64,000 nucleotides of DNA, taken from assembly GCA_013298025.1 (NCBI GenBank), contig JAAFJE010000009.1, forward strand, positions 62,001-126,000, given 5' to 3'. A model generated the notes under the pieces. The model worked only from the letters and a program-made list of their open reading frames with translations. It searched no databases and was not told the origin of the DNA. Source of the DNA: Cytophagales bacterium (lineage in GTDB: Bacteria; Bacteroidota; Bacteroidia; Cytophagales; Spirosomataceae). Every line of letters starts with the position of its first letter. Positions within the stretch are counted from its first letter, which is position 1. Both the position numbers and the translations under genes were made by a program. This document shows, in pieces, positions 44,820 to 53,283 of the stretch.

Positions 44820-45611
44820 ATGGTAATAAAATTTACAAGTCAGACCATCACGTGCGATAGCGAAATTATTTATATCGGTAAGATTGTCTATGTAAAAAAA
44901 TCGTCGAAAAGTTATAGAAAGATAACTAAGCCCAAGTTCACACCTCAAGAAATGGCTTTACCTCGAAAACTTGCCTTAGCTATTTTGGTGCTTTACCTCT
45001 TTCATTTTTTTACCGACCTTAGTTTTTATGTCATTGGCGATATTTTTTGTATCATCGGTATATTGACCGCTCTACTTTGGGATAGAAATCGTCGTATTGT
45101 ACAAAAAGCCTCTTCGCAATCGGATACTAAAACAGCCTTTTTTCTTGAATTGCGTTGGGATAATGGGGGGCAAATTTATTTGGCAAGTGAGTACGAGGAG
45201 AAAATAAATGATTTTTTTAGTTACCTCAGTACGCTTTACCAAGGAGAACCCAAACCGCCTTTTGAATCTGACAATATTAATAAAATAGCTAGTCTTGATG
45301 GTCCAACGCTTTTTCCTAATGAATATGAGTTGGTTGTACCTGCTGGACAAAAAAATGACGGCAATAAGAAAAAAAGTATAGGGCAGATAGTTGATACTAA
45401 TATAGAGCGGATAGGTAATATAGCCAATGAAACTCTTGAGAATTTTACCGAAAAACTTGCCCAAGCACTCGAACAGGAACGCCAAATGTGGCGAGCGTTC
45501 TCGTTTAAAGCGTTTTGGCAAGCCCGTAAAAACGACTGGCAACGACGAAAAGAATACAAGGTAGCTTTACAAGCGTTTTTGGAAAAACTCAAGACAAAAC
45601 TCAAGCTATAA
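44820..45611 (+). CDS. Membrane protein of unknown function (possibly DUF6232-like)
   Basis: The 263-residue protein has an N-terminal beta-rich stretch, two closely spaced membrane segments (about 50-67 and 69-87), a second beta-rich domain (FFLELRWDNGGQIYLAS) and a basic, Trp-rich helical C-terminus (FWQARKNDWQRRKEYKVALQAF). The N-terminal half resembles DUF6232-type proteins in layout, but this is a weak similarity from memory. The neighbour downstream is a photolyase 56 bases away, probably without functional link. Confidence 0.6.
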   Translation: MVIKFTSQTITCDSEIIYIGKIVYVKKSSKSYRKITKPKFTPQEMALPRKLALAILVLYLFHFFTDLSFYVIGDIFCIIGILTALLWDRNRRIVQKASSQSDTKTAFFLELRWDNGGQIYLASEYEEKINDFFSYLSTLYQGEPKPPFESDNINKIASLDGPTLFPNEYELVVPAGQKNDGNKKKSIGQIVDTNIERIGNIANETLENFTEKLAQALEQERQMWRAFSFKAFWQARKNDWQRRKEYKVALQAFLEKLKTKLKL

Positions 45612-45667
45612 AACAATTGAGAAACTTATGCAGTTGTACAATGAACATCAGATGACAAACGCTATTC

Positions 45668-46972
45668 ATGACAACATACAATGTTTTTTGGTTTAGAAGA
45701 GATTTACGCTTAGAAGACAACGCTGGGCTTTATCATGCCCTCAAAAATGGCAAGCCTGTATTGCCTATCTTTATTTTTGATAAAAATATTCTCGATAAAC
45801 TTACCGATAAAAAAGACCGCCGTGTCAATTTTATTTATCAAGCCATTGCAGATCTCCAAAGCCAACTGACCAACATGGGCAGTAGTTTGTTGGTATTTTA
45901 TGGAACGCCTGAAACGGTTTTTCCTCAATTGTTATCGGAGTACGCCATTGATGGCATTTATACCAACCACGACTACGAAAGCTATGCCCAGCAACGTGAC
46001 GACCTCGTGCGAGAATATGTACAATCGGAAGCGGTGGGCTTTTATACGTTCAAAGACCAAGTAATTTTTGAAAAAGAGGAGGTGCTTTCTGGAAGCAAAA
46101 CGCCTTATACGGTGTTTACGCCTTACAGCCGTAAATGGAAAGAAACGCTCAACGAGTTTTATACCAAAGCATATCCTACCGAAAAATATTTTGCCAATTT
46201 TGCTCCACTTGTTCCGCAAGCAATACCCAGCTTGGAGGCTATGGGTTTTGAACAAACGGGTGGCTCGTTTCCAACAAAAGAACTCAGAGATACCTTGCTC
46301 AAAAACTATGCAACCCAACGAGATTTTCCAGCTATTCAAGGTACAAGTCGGCTGTCGGTGCATTTGCGTTTTGGGACAATAAGCATACGAAGTTTAGTGA
46401 AAAAGGCTTTGGCACATTCGGAAACGTGGCTCAATGAATTGATTTGGCGAGATTTTTACTTTAATATTTTGTATCACTTTCCTCATATTAGTGACGGAAA
46501 ATCTTTTCGACCTGCATACGACAACATCGAATGGCGAAACAATCGAGATGAATTTGAGGCTTGGTGCAAAGGCAAAACGGGCTATCCGATTGTGGATGCA
46601 GGGATGCGTGAACTCAACGCCACGGGCTTTATGCACAACCGAGTACGGATGATTGTCGCCAGTTTTTTGACCAAACATTTACTCATCGACTGGCGTTGGG
46701 GAGAGGCGTATTTTGCCCAAAAATTATTGGATTTTGACTTTGCAGCCAACAATGGCGGTTGGCAATGGGCATCGGGAAGCGGATGCGACGCAGCACCGTA
46801 TTTTCGGGTTTTTAACCCGACACTCCAAACTCAAAAGTTTGATAAAGAAGGAAAGTACATCAAAATGTGGCTACCAGAGCTCAATTCATTGGATTACACA
46901 TTACCGATTGTTCAGCATGAAGTAGCCCGAAAAAGAGTGCTAGAAGTGTATCAGAAAGGCTTGCAAAAATAA
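45668..46972 (+). CDS. phr: Deoxyribodipyrimidine photolyase
   Basis: A 434-residue light-driven DNA repair flavoprotein of the class I CPD photolyase/cryptochrome family. The N-terminal alpha/beta domain starts VFWFRRDLRLEDNAGL. The FAD-binding domain shows SRLSVHLRFGTIS, ELIWRDFYFNILYHFP, GYPIVDAGMRELNATGFMHNRVRM and NNGGWQWASGSGCDAAPYFRVFNP, which includes the tryptophans used for FAD photoreduction. Length is slightly short but complete. A folate or deazaflavin antenna cannot be assigned from sequence. Confidence 0.95.
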   Translation: MTTYNVFWFRRDLRLEDNAGLYHALKNGKPVLPIFIFDKNILDKLTDKKDRRVNFIYQAIADLQSQLTNMGSSLLVFYGTPETVFPQLLSEYAIDGIYTNHDYESYAQQRDDLVREYVQSEAVGFYTFKDQVIFEKEEVLSGSKTPYTVFTPYSRKWKETLNEFYTKAYPTEKYFANFAPLVPQAIPSLEAMGFEQTGGSFPTKELRDTLLKNYATQRDFPAIQGTSRLSVHLRFGTISIRSLVKKALAHSETWLNELIWRDFYFNILYHFPHISDGKSFRPAYDNIEWRNNRDEFEAWCKGKTGYPIVDAGMRELNATGFMHNRVRMIVASFLTKHLLIDWRWGEAYFAQKLLDFDFAANNGGWQWASGSGCDAAPYFRVFNPTLQTQKFDKEGKYIKMWLPELNSLDYTLPIVQHEVARKRVLEVYQKGLQK

Positions 46973-47050
46973 ACGTGAGCATAACCAGCAAACATCAACT
47001 TTTGCCAAAATGATACAGACTTTCTAAAGAATTATTTGTTATTTTACAGT

Positions 47051-47827
47051 GTGGATAAGTTAGGTTACATAGAGATTAGCATTCGTGGTTCAAAAGGAAA
47101 TCTTGAACTATCGCCCGACAATTATGACATTCGGGAAATTATTGCTATGCTCGAAAATGCAGAAAATTTACTGTATCCCAATGATAAAAAAGACCGACCT
47201 CCTATCAGTTACAGCATTGAAAAAGGTTCTGTAAAACATATTTTAAAGACTTCTATTCAGTACATCATTGGTTTTAATGCTATCATAGGACAAATTAATC
47301 AAGTTCAAAACATTGATTTTTTAGAACTTTCAACGGCAAAGGCTTTTGAAAATATCCAAGATATTGCTTCAAAAAAAGACTATGTTTTTAGTATTAAAAC
47401 CTCACTCGACAATACAAATGAAGTTAATATTGACAGGACAACAAAGTTTAGGCGAACAGAGGCAATTTGGGCAGAAGCTGAATTTTACTTTTATGGGAAG
47501 GTAACAAATGCGGGCGGAAAAGATAAAGCCAACATTCACATTCATACAGAAGAATTAGGATTGGTTAGGATAAAGACTCCCATTCGTTTTTTGGAGGAAT
47601 ATGAAGACAATTTGCTCTATAAAACGCTTGGTATTAGGGTAGTTGGAAAACAACATACTGAAACGGGAGCAATTGATACAGCCACACTGGAGTTTATAGC
47701 ACTTGTAGATTACCAGCCTAAATACGACGAGGTATATTTGAAAAGCTTACGAGATAAAGCAAAAAAATCGTGGCTTGGAGAAATCAATGCAGATAATTGG
47801 TTAACTGAAATCAGAGGAGGGATATGA
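47051..47827 (+). CDS. Unrecognised partner protein of the PIN-domain nuclease
   Basis: I do not recognise this 258-residue protein. The GTG at 47051 (MDKLGYIEISIRG) is the likely start; a TTG at 47036 is an alternative. It has a beta-rich N-terminus, the segment LSPDNYDIREIIAMLENAENLLYP, and a conserved-looking ISYSIEKGSVKHILKTSIQYIIGF helix pair (split here: ISYSIEKGSVKH, ILKTSIQYIIGF). It then has a mixed alpha/beta part with the histidine pattern IHIHTEELG. No helix-turn-helix or membrane segment is visible. Its stop overlaps the start of the PIN gene by 4 bases (ATGA), so the pair is translationally coupled. It could be an antitoxin or sensor; this is inference. Confidence 0.65.
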   Translation: MDKLGYIEISIRGSKGNLELSPDNYDIREIIAMLENAENLLYPNDKKDRPPISYSIEKGSVKHILKTSIQYIIGFNAIIGQINQVQNIDFLELSTAKAFENIQDIASKKDYVFSIKTSLDNTNEVNIDRTTKFRRTEAIWAEAEFYFYGKVTNAGGKDKANIHIHTEELGLVRIKTPIRFLEEYEDNLLYKTLGIRVVGKQHTETGAIDTATLEFIALVDYQPKYDEVYLKSLRDKAKKSWLGEINADNWLTEIRGGI

Positions 47828-48306
47828 CACATAAATCTGTACTACTTGATACTAGCTTTTTCCTTCGTTTTCTACATGACGAAAGTCCACTTTATAAGAA
47901 TGCAGACGATTATTTTCGCTATTTCATTCGGCATGAAATCACAATGATGATTTCTACAATATCCATCGCCGAATATTGTGTTGGAGGAAGTGTTGATGAA
48001 CTACCCTTAAAAAATCTTCAAATCATTCCGTTTAACCTTGAGCATTCAAAGCGAACAGGAACATTTGCAAAAATTGTATTTCAAAATAAAGGAAAGCTCA
48101 AACTGAATGAAAGAAATATTATTCCAAACGATACCAAATTGTTTGCACAAGCCGACTGTGAAAAATCGATTCAATTTTATCTTTCATCAGACACCGAAAG
48201 CTTGAAAATTTATAATCTTTTAAAAACACATATCAATCCTGCATTTCAATTTATTGACCTACACATACCATGCAACGAAACTTTTGGTATGCTTGACTTT
48301 GGTTAG
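47824..48306 (+). CDS. PIN-domain ribonuclease (VapC-like)
   Basis: A 160-residue protein with a PIN-type fold. The first acidic residue is in LLDTSFFLRFL (Asp9), a conserved glutamate in SIAEYCVG (about Glu49), and a third acidic cluster in IIPNDTKLFAQADCEKS (about Asp98 and Asp105). PIN domains cleave RNA, typically as toxins of VapBC pairs. The C-terminal part has a further 'DLHIPCNETFG' motif. It overlaps the upstream unknown gene by 4 bases. The upstream partner is too large and lacks the HTH or AbrB fold of VapB, so this is not a standard VapBC. Confidence 0.72.
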   Translation: MTHKSVLLDTSFFLRFLHDESPLYKNADDYFRYFIRHEITMMISTISIAEYCVGGSVDELPLKNLQIIPFNLEHSKRTGTFAKIVFQNKGKLKLNERNIIPNDTKLFAQADCEKSIQFYLSSDTESLKIYNLLKTHINPAFQFIDLHIPCNETFGMLDFG

Positions 48307-48351
48307 AAAATAAAGGAGGGTTTTCTGGTAAAAGCAAGCAGGGGCTAAAAA

Positions 48352-48394
48352 ATAAGAGATTTTTACTTTCATGCCCAATGCAAAAACCTCTTAT
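48352..48394. terminator. Possible bidirectional terminator after the PIN gene
   Basis: ATAAGAGATTTTT (48352-48364) pairs with AAAAACCTCTTAT (48382-48394) with one mismatch and a 17-base loop, between convergent genes. It is weaker than the other terminators in the window. Confidence 0.5.
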
Positions 48395-48409
48395 CCGCAA
48401 AAGCAATAG

Positions 48410-49210
48410 TTATTCTTTAAACGCCAATTCGTTTTTAAGGCCACTAAATTGTTTTATATCAAGGGCTAATGCCCCGATTTTTAAGCCAATTTCAACCCGA
48501 ATAGGAATCTTATTGTTATCATTTGAAATCCAGATTTTAACCGATTCTGCGTCTTGGAAAAAGTTGTTTTGTGGAAGCATTGGGATAATTTTGAAGGTTT
48601 CTATCTTGCCAAATTTGGTTTTTATGACCTCTTTGCCCACAAATTTCAAACGCATATTATAGACCTTTTTATCGAAGAAAAACGAAAGAGGCAAACTTTC
48701 GCCTACCTTCAATTTGTTGAAATCCATGGCCCGCACATAATAATAGCTACTCACCACATCTTGAATCCCTTCGGGAATCGGATAGGCATTTCGTTCTTTA
48801 TCGTCGATAAGTTCATAACTCATCGCTTTGTTTTGGTTATGGTCGAATACAATTTTTTCTTCTGCCCGATAATTCCCTTCTTGTTTTTTCATGTAAAATT
48901 GCTGCGGTAGCAATTTTTCGCTATCAATATGCGAAGCCCAAGTATCACGCACCCTCGTTACCCAGTCGGTCATGCCAGTGGTTCTGCCTTGTACAACCAC
49001 CTTATAACAAGGCCTGCCATTGGCCATTTGAAACTTATCGTCAACGTCAACCACCGCTTCGGCGGCATTGACAAAGCCGTAATGCACCCTGTATTCGATG
49101 CGTTCGCCTCGCACAATACTAGAAGGGTTTTCGATGCTGCTTTCTTGTTGCAAACCCATAAAACTCATGAGTGCAATGCCGAGTCCGAGTAAACCTAATA
49201 CTTTTTTCAT
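48410..49210 (-). CDS. DUF3108-domain exported protein
   Basis: A 266-residue protein with an N-terminal signal (MKKVLGLLGLGIALMSFMG). The body matches DUF3108: GERIEYRVHYGFVNAAEAVVDV, YKVVVQGRTTG, VRDTWASHID, and IWISNDNNKIPIRVEI near the end. Such proteins are exported and of unknown function, commonly single in Bacteroidota genomes. It lies downstream of rpiB on the same strand but is separated by a hairpin and about 300 bases. Confidence 0.85.
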   Translation of the reverse strand: MKKVLGLLGLGIALMSFMGLQQESSIENPSSIVRGERIEYRVHYGFVNAAEAVVDVDDKFQMANGRPCYKVVVQGRTTGMTDWVTRVRDTWASHIDSEKLLPQQFYMKKQEGNYRAEEKIVFDHNQNKAMSYELIDDKERNAYPIPEGIQDVVSSYYYVRAMDFNKLKVGESLPLSFFFDKKVYNMRLKFVGKEVIKTKFGKIETFKIIPMLPQNNFFQDAESVKIWISNDNNKIPIRVEIGLKIGALALDIKQFSGLKNELAFKE

Positions 49211-49474
49211 AGCAATAAAAAACGTGTATTTAAAGAATGGTATATGGCGTTAGGGAGTATATTTATTTTACCTAAAGACAACAAATACATGATTTCCCCT
49301 TATTTTGTAATAATTGTATGACGCTTGATGATAGATATAAGTGCAAAACTGTTCGTTCAACGACTATACCAACGTATTACGTCAACATAACGAACGGGAT
49401 AACAAAATATTGACAGCGTAACATTAAAGCATAGCTAGGAAAGCAGGCAGCAAGCAGGTGAGCAGTAATCCAAG

Positions 49475-49507
49475 AGCCTTGTCTAAACACCAAGTTTAGA
49501 CAAGGCT
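49475..49507. terminator. Hairpin terminator after rpiB
   Basis: Perfect 14-bp stem (49475-49488 and 49494-49507, loop ACCAA) 11 bases past the rpiB stop. The T-run is short on the minus strand, so the transcriptional direction is not certain. The rest of 49211-49474 shows no gene. Confidence 0.7.
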
Positions 49508-49517
49508 TTTGTAACTT

Positions 49518-49955
49518 TTAGGCACAAGCAATTTTATTGACACGCAACTGGTGTCTGCCTCCTTCAAAATTCGTTTGGATGAACGTATCGGTAATGGCGG
49601 CGGCTTCTTCGAGGCTTACAAAACGGGCAGGAATACACAAGACGTTGGCATCGTTGTGCAAACGTACCAATTGAGCTACTTCGGTGTTCCAAGCCAAACC
49701 TGCTCTAATTCCTTGGTGCTTGTTGGCGGTAATGGCTACGCCGTTGGCACTGCCACAAAGCAAAATACCTAGGTCAAATTCCTTGTTTTCTACGGCTGTA
49801 GCAAGCGGATGAGCAAAGTCTGGGTAGTCGCAAGAAGCGTTACTAAAAGGCCCAAAATCTTTTACCTCATAGCCTTCCTTCTGTAATTTTTCAATCAGTA
49901 CAGCTTTGTACTCAAACCCTGCGTGGTCTCCTCCGATGGCAATTTTTTTCGACAT
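49518..49955 (-). CDS. rpiB: Ribose-5-phosphate isomerase B
   Basis: The 145-residue enzyme (ATG at 49955; five upstream codons ignored) interconverts ribose-5-phosphate and ribulose-5-phosphate in the pentose-phosphate pathway. Landmarks are IAIGGDHAGFEYK, DYPDFAHPLA, the active-site segment LLCGSANGVAITANK and RAGLAW, then LHNDANVLCIPARFV. In RpiB the segment CGTG/CGSG carries the catalytic cysteine, here CGSANG. Length is typical for LacAB/RpiB. Confidence 0.94.
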   Translation of the reverse strand: MSKKIAIGGDHAGFEYKAVLIEKLQKEGYEVKDFGPFSNASCDYPDFAHPLATAVENKEFDLGILLCGSANGVAITANKHQGIRAGLAWNTEVAQLVRLHNDANVLCIPARFVSLEEAAAITDTFIQTNFEGGRHQLRVNKIACA

Positions 49956-50022
49956 TTTATAAAAAATCAATATTTATGTAACAAAAAAAAGTTTTTTTAC
50001 GTTTAGCTTTTTTGGTGCTTTG

Positions 50023-50030
50023 CAAAGATA
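50023..50030 (-). promoter_or_regulatory. Probable -7 box for rpiB
   Basis: Read on the minus strand the bases are TATCTTTG followed by C, the same extended box as upstream of the FAD-linked oxidase gene. It lies 68 bases before the rpiB start. Confidence 0.4.
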
Positions 50031-50082
50031 CGCTTCTCTTGCCTAAACCACCTAATATTCATCACAAAAACCCACAAAAGCT

Positions 50083-50814
50083 ATGACTGAAAGAGAAAAT
50101 GAAACCTTGCTACAGGAAGAAGAAAAAATCAAAAAAGCCTTCGTTGACCACACTTGGGCCGAAATTCGTTCGGAGGAATCTTGGCGTATTTTTAAAATTA
50201 TGTCGGAGTTTGTAGAAGGCATCGACAAAATGGCCAAAATAGGCCCTTGTGTTTCTATTTTTGGCTCGGCTCGTACCAAGCCCGACAATCCTTATTACAA
50301 AATGGCGGAGGAAATTGCTGCCAAATTGGTGCGTCATGGCTATGGCGTAATTACAGGCGGTGGGCCGGGTATCATGGAAGCTGGTAATAAAGGTGCCAAA
50401 TTACAAGGTGGAAAATCGGTCGGATTAAACATCGAGCTTCCTTTCGAGCAGCACCCCAATCCTTATATTGATAGTGATAAAAACATCAATTTCGATTTCT
50501 TTTTTGTACGAAAAGTGATGTTTGTCAAGTATTCGCAAGGCTTTATCATTATGCCTGGGGGCTTTGGTACACTCGACGAAATGTTTGAGTCGCTTACACT
50601 CATTCAAACCCATAAAATCGGACGCTTCCCTGTGGTGCTGGTAGGCAAAGAATATTGGGGCGGGCTACTCGACTGGATAAAAACCACGATGGTCAATGCT
50701 GGCAATATCAAAACCGACGACCTCGACCTCATTTCGTTGGTCGATAATCCTACCGATGCCGTGCGTGTAATAGATGACTTTTATGCCAAATATCTGTTAA
50801 AACCCAATTTCTAG
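50083..50814 (+). CDS. LOG-family (TIGR00730) nucleotide phosphoribohydrolase
   Basis: A 243-residue Rossmann-fold protein. The nucleotide-binding block GGGPGIMEAGNKGA and the family motif PGGFGTLDEMFE are present, with SIFGSAR near residue 58. LOG proteins cleave the N-glycosidic bond of purine nucleoside 5'-monophosphates, including cytokinin riboside phosphates in plants and some bacteria. The long N-terminal extension (about 50 residues before SIFGSAR) is common in the Bacteroidota type. It is divergent from rpiB with 127 bases between the starts. Confidence 0.92.
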   Translation: MTERENETLLQEEEKIKKAFVDHTWAEIRSEESWRIFKIMSEFVEGIDKMAKIGPCVSIFGSARTKPDNPYYKMAEEIAAKLVRHGYGVITGGGPGIMEAGNKGAKLQGGKSVGLNIELPFEQHPNPYIDSDKNINFDFFFVRKVMFVKYSQGFIIMPGGFGTLDEMFESLTLIQTHKIGRFPVVLVGKEYWGGLLDWIKTTMVNAGNIKTDDLDLISLVDNPTDAVRVIDDFYAKYLLKPNF

Positions 50815-51299
50815 CACTTCACTCTTTTCTTTTCATCGAAAATGACCATTTTGGTACAGGCGATGAAAAGAAAAGCCTTTTTACCTTCATTTTTCTTCTA
50901 AAATAATTGTTCAAAACGCTTATTGGTTGCCAAATTAGTCATTTGATGTATTATTCGTATATTTGGTTAGATATTACAGCTTATCAATCGAAGTGAAAAA
51001 AAACTAGCATTAACTTTGTACATAACTGGTTGTCAGTAAATTGTCTTGACTCATTAACATACCCTTCAACGCTATTTCTCTATCCGTTTTTGACGCATTG
51101 TTAAACATTATTATATTATTACTTTAGCGGTATTTTATATTGTTTTTACAAGTTTTGTAAAAACCCAATTGATTATAGTCAATAAAAGGAAATAAAAGTA
51201 CTTTTATCACATTTTTTTAAATATATTAAGTTTTATTTTGCAAGAAAATTGAACCCACAAACATAGTGTAAATATTTACGTAATTTATTCATTATAAGA
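50815..51299. other. Intergenic region upstream of the LruC operon
   Basis: About 485 AT-rich bases with no gene. A 10-bp inverted repeat CTTTTCATCG/CGATGAAAAG (50829-50838 and 50861-50870) lies just after the LOG gene and may be its terminator. A TATTTTG element near 51233 is a near-match to the -7 box. No other structure was identified. Confidence 0.45.
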
Positions 51300-51707
51300 A
51301 TGATAAACATTAAAAAAATTTATATAACAGCCCTGTTTGTAGCAAGTTTTGCTGTGTTACAAGGATGTTCGTATGACGCTCTTCCGTCGCAACAGGGGAC
51401 GATGAATCAGATTAAAACGGCAGAAACGTTTAATTGGGGCGTTAATAAAAAAGTCACTTTTGAAATCATTGGGGCGAATGTTGAAATAAACAGTAAAAAT
51501 ACTTTTTATATCAAAAGTGAAGATGGCGTAGGCATTGTAGCGATGAGCCACTATGTCAAAGATAGCTTTACGGGAGGATTTATTATTCCGGCTGGTACCG
51601 ACAAAGTATTGGTACAATATGGCTCTATTAAGAAACTTTATGATATTTATGATTCCGATAAAATAACCTTGAATTTGGACGAGGAACTAAGTAGCTCATT
51701 TCAGTAA
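51300..51707 (+). CDS. Small lipoprotein of unknown function upstream of the LruC gene
   Basis: A 135-residue lipoprotein with the lipobox VLQGC (Cys23). The rest is beta-rich with FTFEIIGANVEINSKNTFYIKS-type strands and a short acidic C-terminus. No family is recognised. It is followed after 36 bases by the LruC-domain gene on the same strand, so they likely form a two-gene unit and may act together at the cell surface. Confidence 0.65.
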   Translation: MINIKKIYITALFVASFAVLQGCSYDALPSQQGTMNQIKTAETFNWGVNKKVTFEIIGANVEINSKNTFYIKSEDGVGIVAMSHYVKDSFTGGFIIPAGTDKVLVQYGSIKKLYDIYDSDKITLNLDEELSSSFQ

Positions 51708-51743
51708 AAACTCTCCCTCTCCATAATATTATTAGATAAACTT

Positions 51744-53231
51744 ATGAAAAAACATTCTTTATTTTTATTTGTAGCAGCGTTATTGTTTGCCGTTCAGGTG
51801 CAAGCACAAGAAATATTTTACCGTTACGAACCAGGTAGCTTGCCAGCGAGATCAAGATGTTGGAGCAACAAGGGTATGGATGTATCAACCGACACAAGAT
51901 ATGTCATTCAAGGGGTACAATCGGCTTACACCAAAAATACGCTTACCATCAATCCTGAAGATACATGGGTAAAATCGCCTTGGACAAAGCTTGGTAGTGA
52001 CAGCTTAACATTTAAGGTACGTCTGCAAGGAGGTGGTGCCTCTTTACGCCAAATTCAGATTCGCTTTATTCCCTACGATTCTCTCAGTACCAATAGCACC
52101 AAAGAAGGTACGCCTTTGGCTCAAACGCTCACCTACACTTTTAGTAATCCGATTGTGGGGATGAGTTCTACTTTCTTACGACGAGTTTCGTTCCCAATTC
52201 CCAATACGCTTAAAAATAATACAAAACCATTTAAGGTAATGATAAGCTTCCTTGGGGCGGGTGGTACAGGTAGTGTTTATATCGACGATATTGTGATTTC
52301 GGGGATTCATTGGTCGAATCCAGTGGACGATTGCTTGCCTTACAAACCCGTAATAGACACCGACGGCGATGGCATTGCCGATGTGGACGATGCTTATCCG
52401 AACGACCGCTACAAGGCCTATAATACTTTTTGTCCAGGGCCTAGCTGGGGAACTTATATGTATGAAGATTTATGGCCTGCCAAAGGTGATTACGATTTCA
52501 ACGACTTGGTGTTAGATTTTAGGTATAAAATTGTAACGAATTCCGACAACCGTGTGGTTTTCCTTCATGCGTATTTTACGATAAGAGCGGTAGGTGCAAC
52601 GTATCAAAATGCCCTTGGTTTGCAATTCGACAAGCTCAATAGCAATAAAATTAGAAGTGTGAAAGGAGCGAAAAATAGCAATGCTAAATGGACAAGCTTC
52701 GATGCTAACGGTACGGAGAGTGGGCAAGAATACGCCAATATTATTGTGTATGATAATATCTCTAAAAATATCAAAAATACGGGTGGTTTTGGGGTAAATG
52801 TGAGCAAGTCGTTTCCTTCGGTAGTACCTGATACTACAGAGATTATTATTGAATTTGACCCAGACCCAGCCCCAGGCCGAGGCATCCGTTGGTGGGAACT
52901 CGACTTCAACCCTTATTTGATTGTCAACCAAGAAAGAGGAAAAGAGATTCACTTGCCTGGTTACGTGCCAACTACAAAAGCCGCTACCAAATATTTCGGA
53001 CAAGGCGATGACGATACCGATTTATCAAAAGCGAAATATTATAAATCGAAAGATAACTTGCCTTGGGGCTTAGAGTTGCACGAGTATATTCCGCACATGC
53101 AAGAATACCAAGAAATTACCAAAGGCTATCTGCGGTTTTTCCAATGGGCCCAAAGCAATGGAACTATTTATAAAAACTGGTACAAAGACTGGAAAGTCAA
53201 TCGAGATTACTTGTTTCTTTATACATTCTAA
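51744..53231 (+). CDS. LruC-domain (DUF4842) secreted protein
   Basis: A 495-residue protein with a signal peptide ending at VQAQ (about residue 22). The N-terminal part is a beta-sandwich-like domain (about 30-185). A calcium-binding linker DTDGDGIADVDDAYPND follows, and then the LruC block: YEDLWPAKGDYDFNDLVLDF, with VVFLHAYFTIRAVGA and NALGLQFD. LruC proteins are surface or secreted and of poorly known function. The C-terminus is Trp/Tyr-rich and has no obvious T9SS sorting domain. It ends before a strong shared terminator. Confidence 0.85.
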   Translation: MKKHSLFLFVAALLFAVQVQAQEIFYRYEPGSLPARSRCWSNKGMDVSTDTRYVIQGVQSAYTKNTLTINPEDTWVKSPWTKLGSDSLTFKVRLQGGGASLRQIQIRFIPYDSLSTNSTKEGTPLAQTLTYTFSNPIVGMSSTFLRRVSFPIPNTLKNNTKPFKVMISFLGAGGTGSVYIDDIVISGIHWSNPVDDCLPYKPVIDTDGDGIADVDDAYPNDRYKAYNTFCPGPSWGTYMYEDLWPAKGDYDFNDLVLDFRYKIVTNSDNRVVFLHAYFTIRAVGATYQNALGLQFDKLNSNKIRSVKGAKNSNAKWTSFDANGTESGQEYANIIVYDNISKNIKNTGGFGVNVSKSFPSVVPDTTEIIIEFDPDPAPGRGIRWWELDFNPYLIVNQERGKEIHLPGYVPTTKAATKYFGQGDDDTDLSKAKYYKSKDNLPWGLELHEYIPHMQEYQEITKGYLRFFQWAQSNGTIYKNWYKDWKVNRDYLFLYTF

Positions 53232-53233
53232 AG

Positions 53234-53265
53234 ACAAAACGGGTAGCATTCGCTACCCGTTTTGT
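53234..53265. terminator. Bidirectional terminator between LruC and PolX-like genes
   Basis: Perfect 14-bp stem (53234-53247 and 53252-53265) with loop ATTC, between convergent stop codons, with GTTTTGT at the end. Confidence 0.9.
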
Positions 53266-53283
53266 TTGCTTTTGGTGTTAATT

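Noticed and set aside
47824-48306. Standard VapBC toxin-antitoxin pair
   Set aside because: The upstream partner is about 258 residues and has no VapB-type DNA-binding domain.
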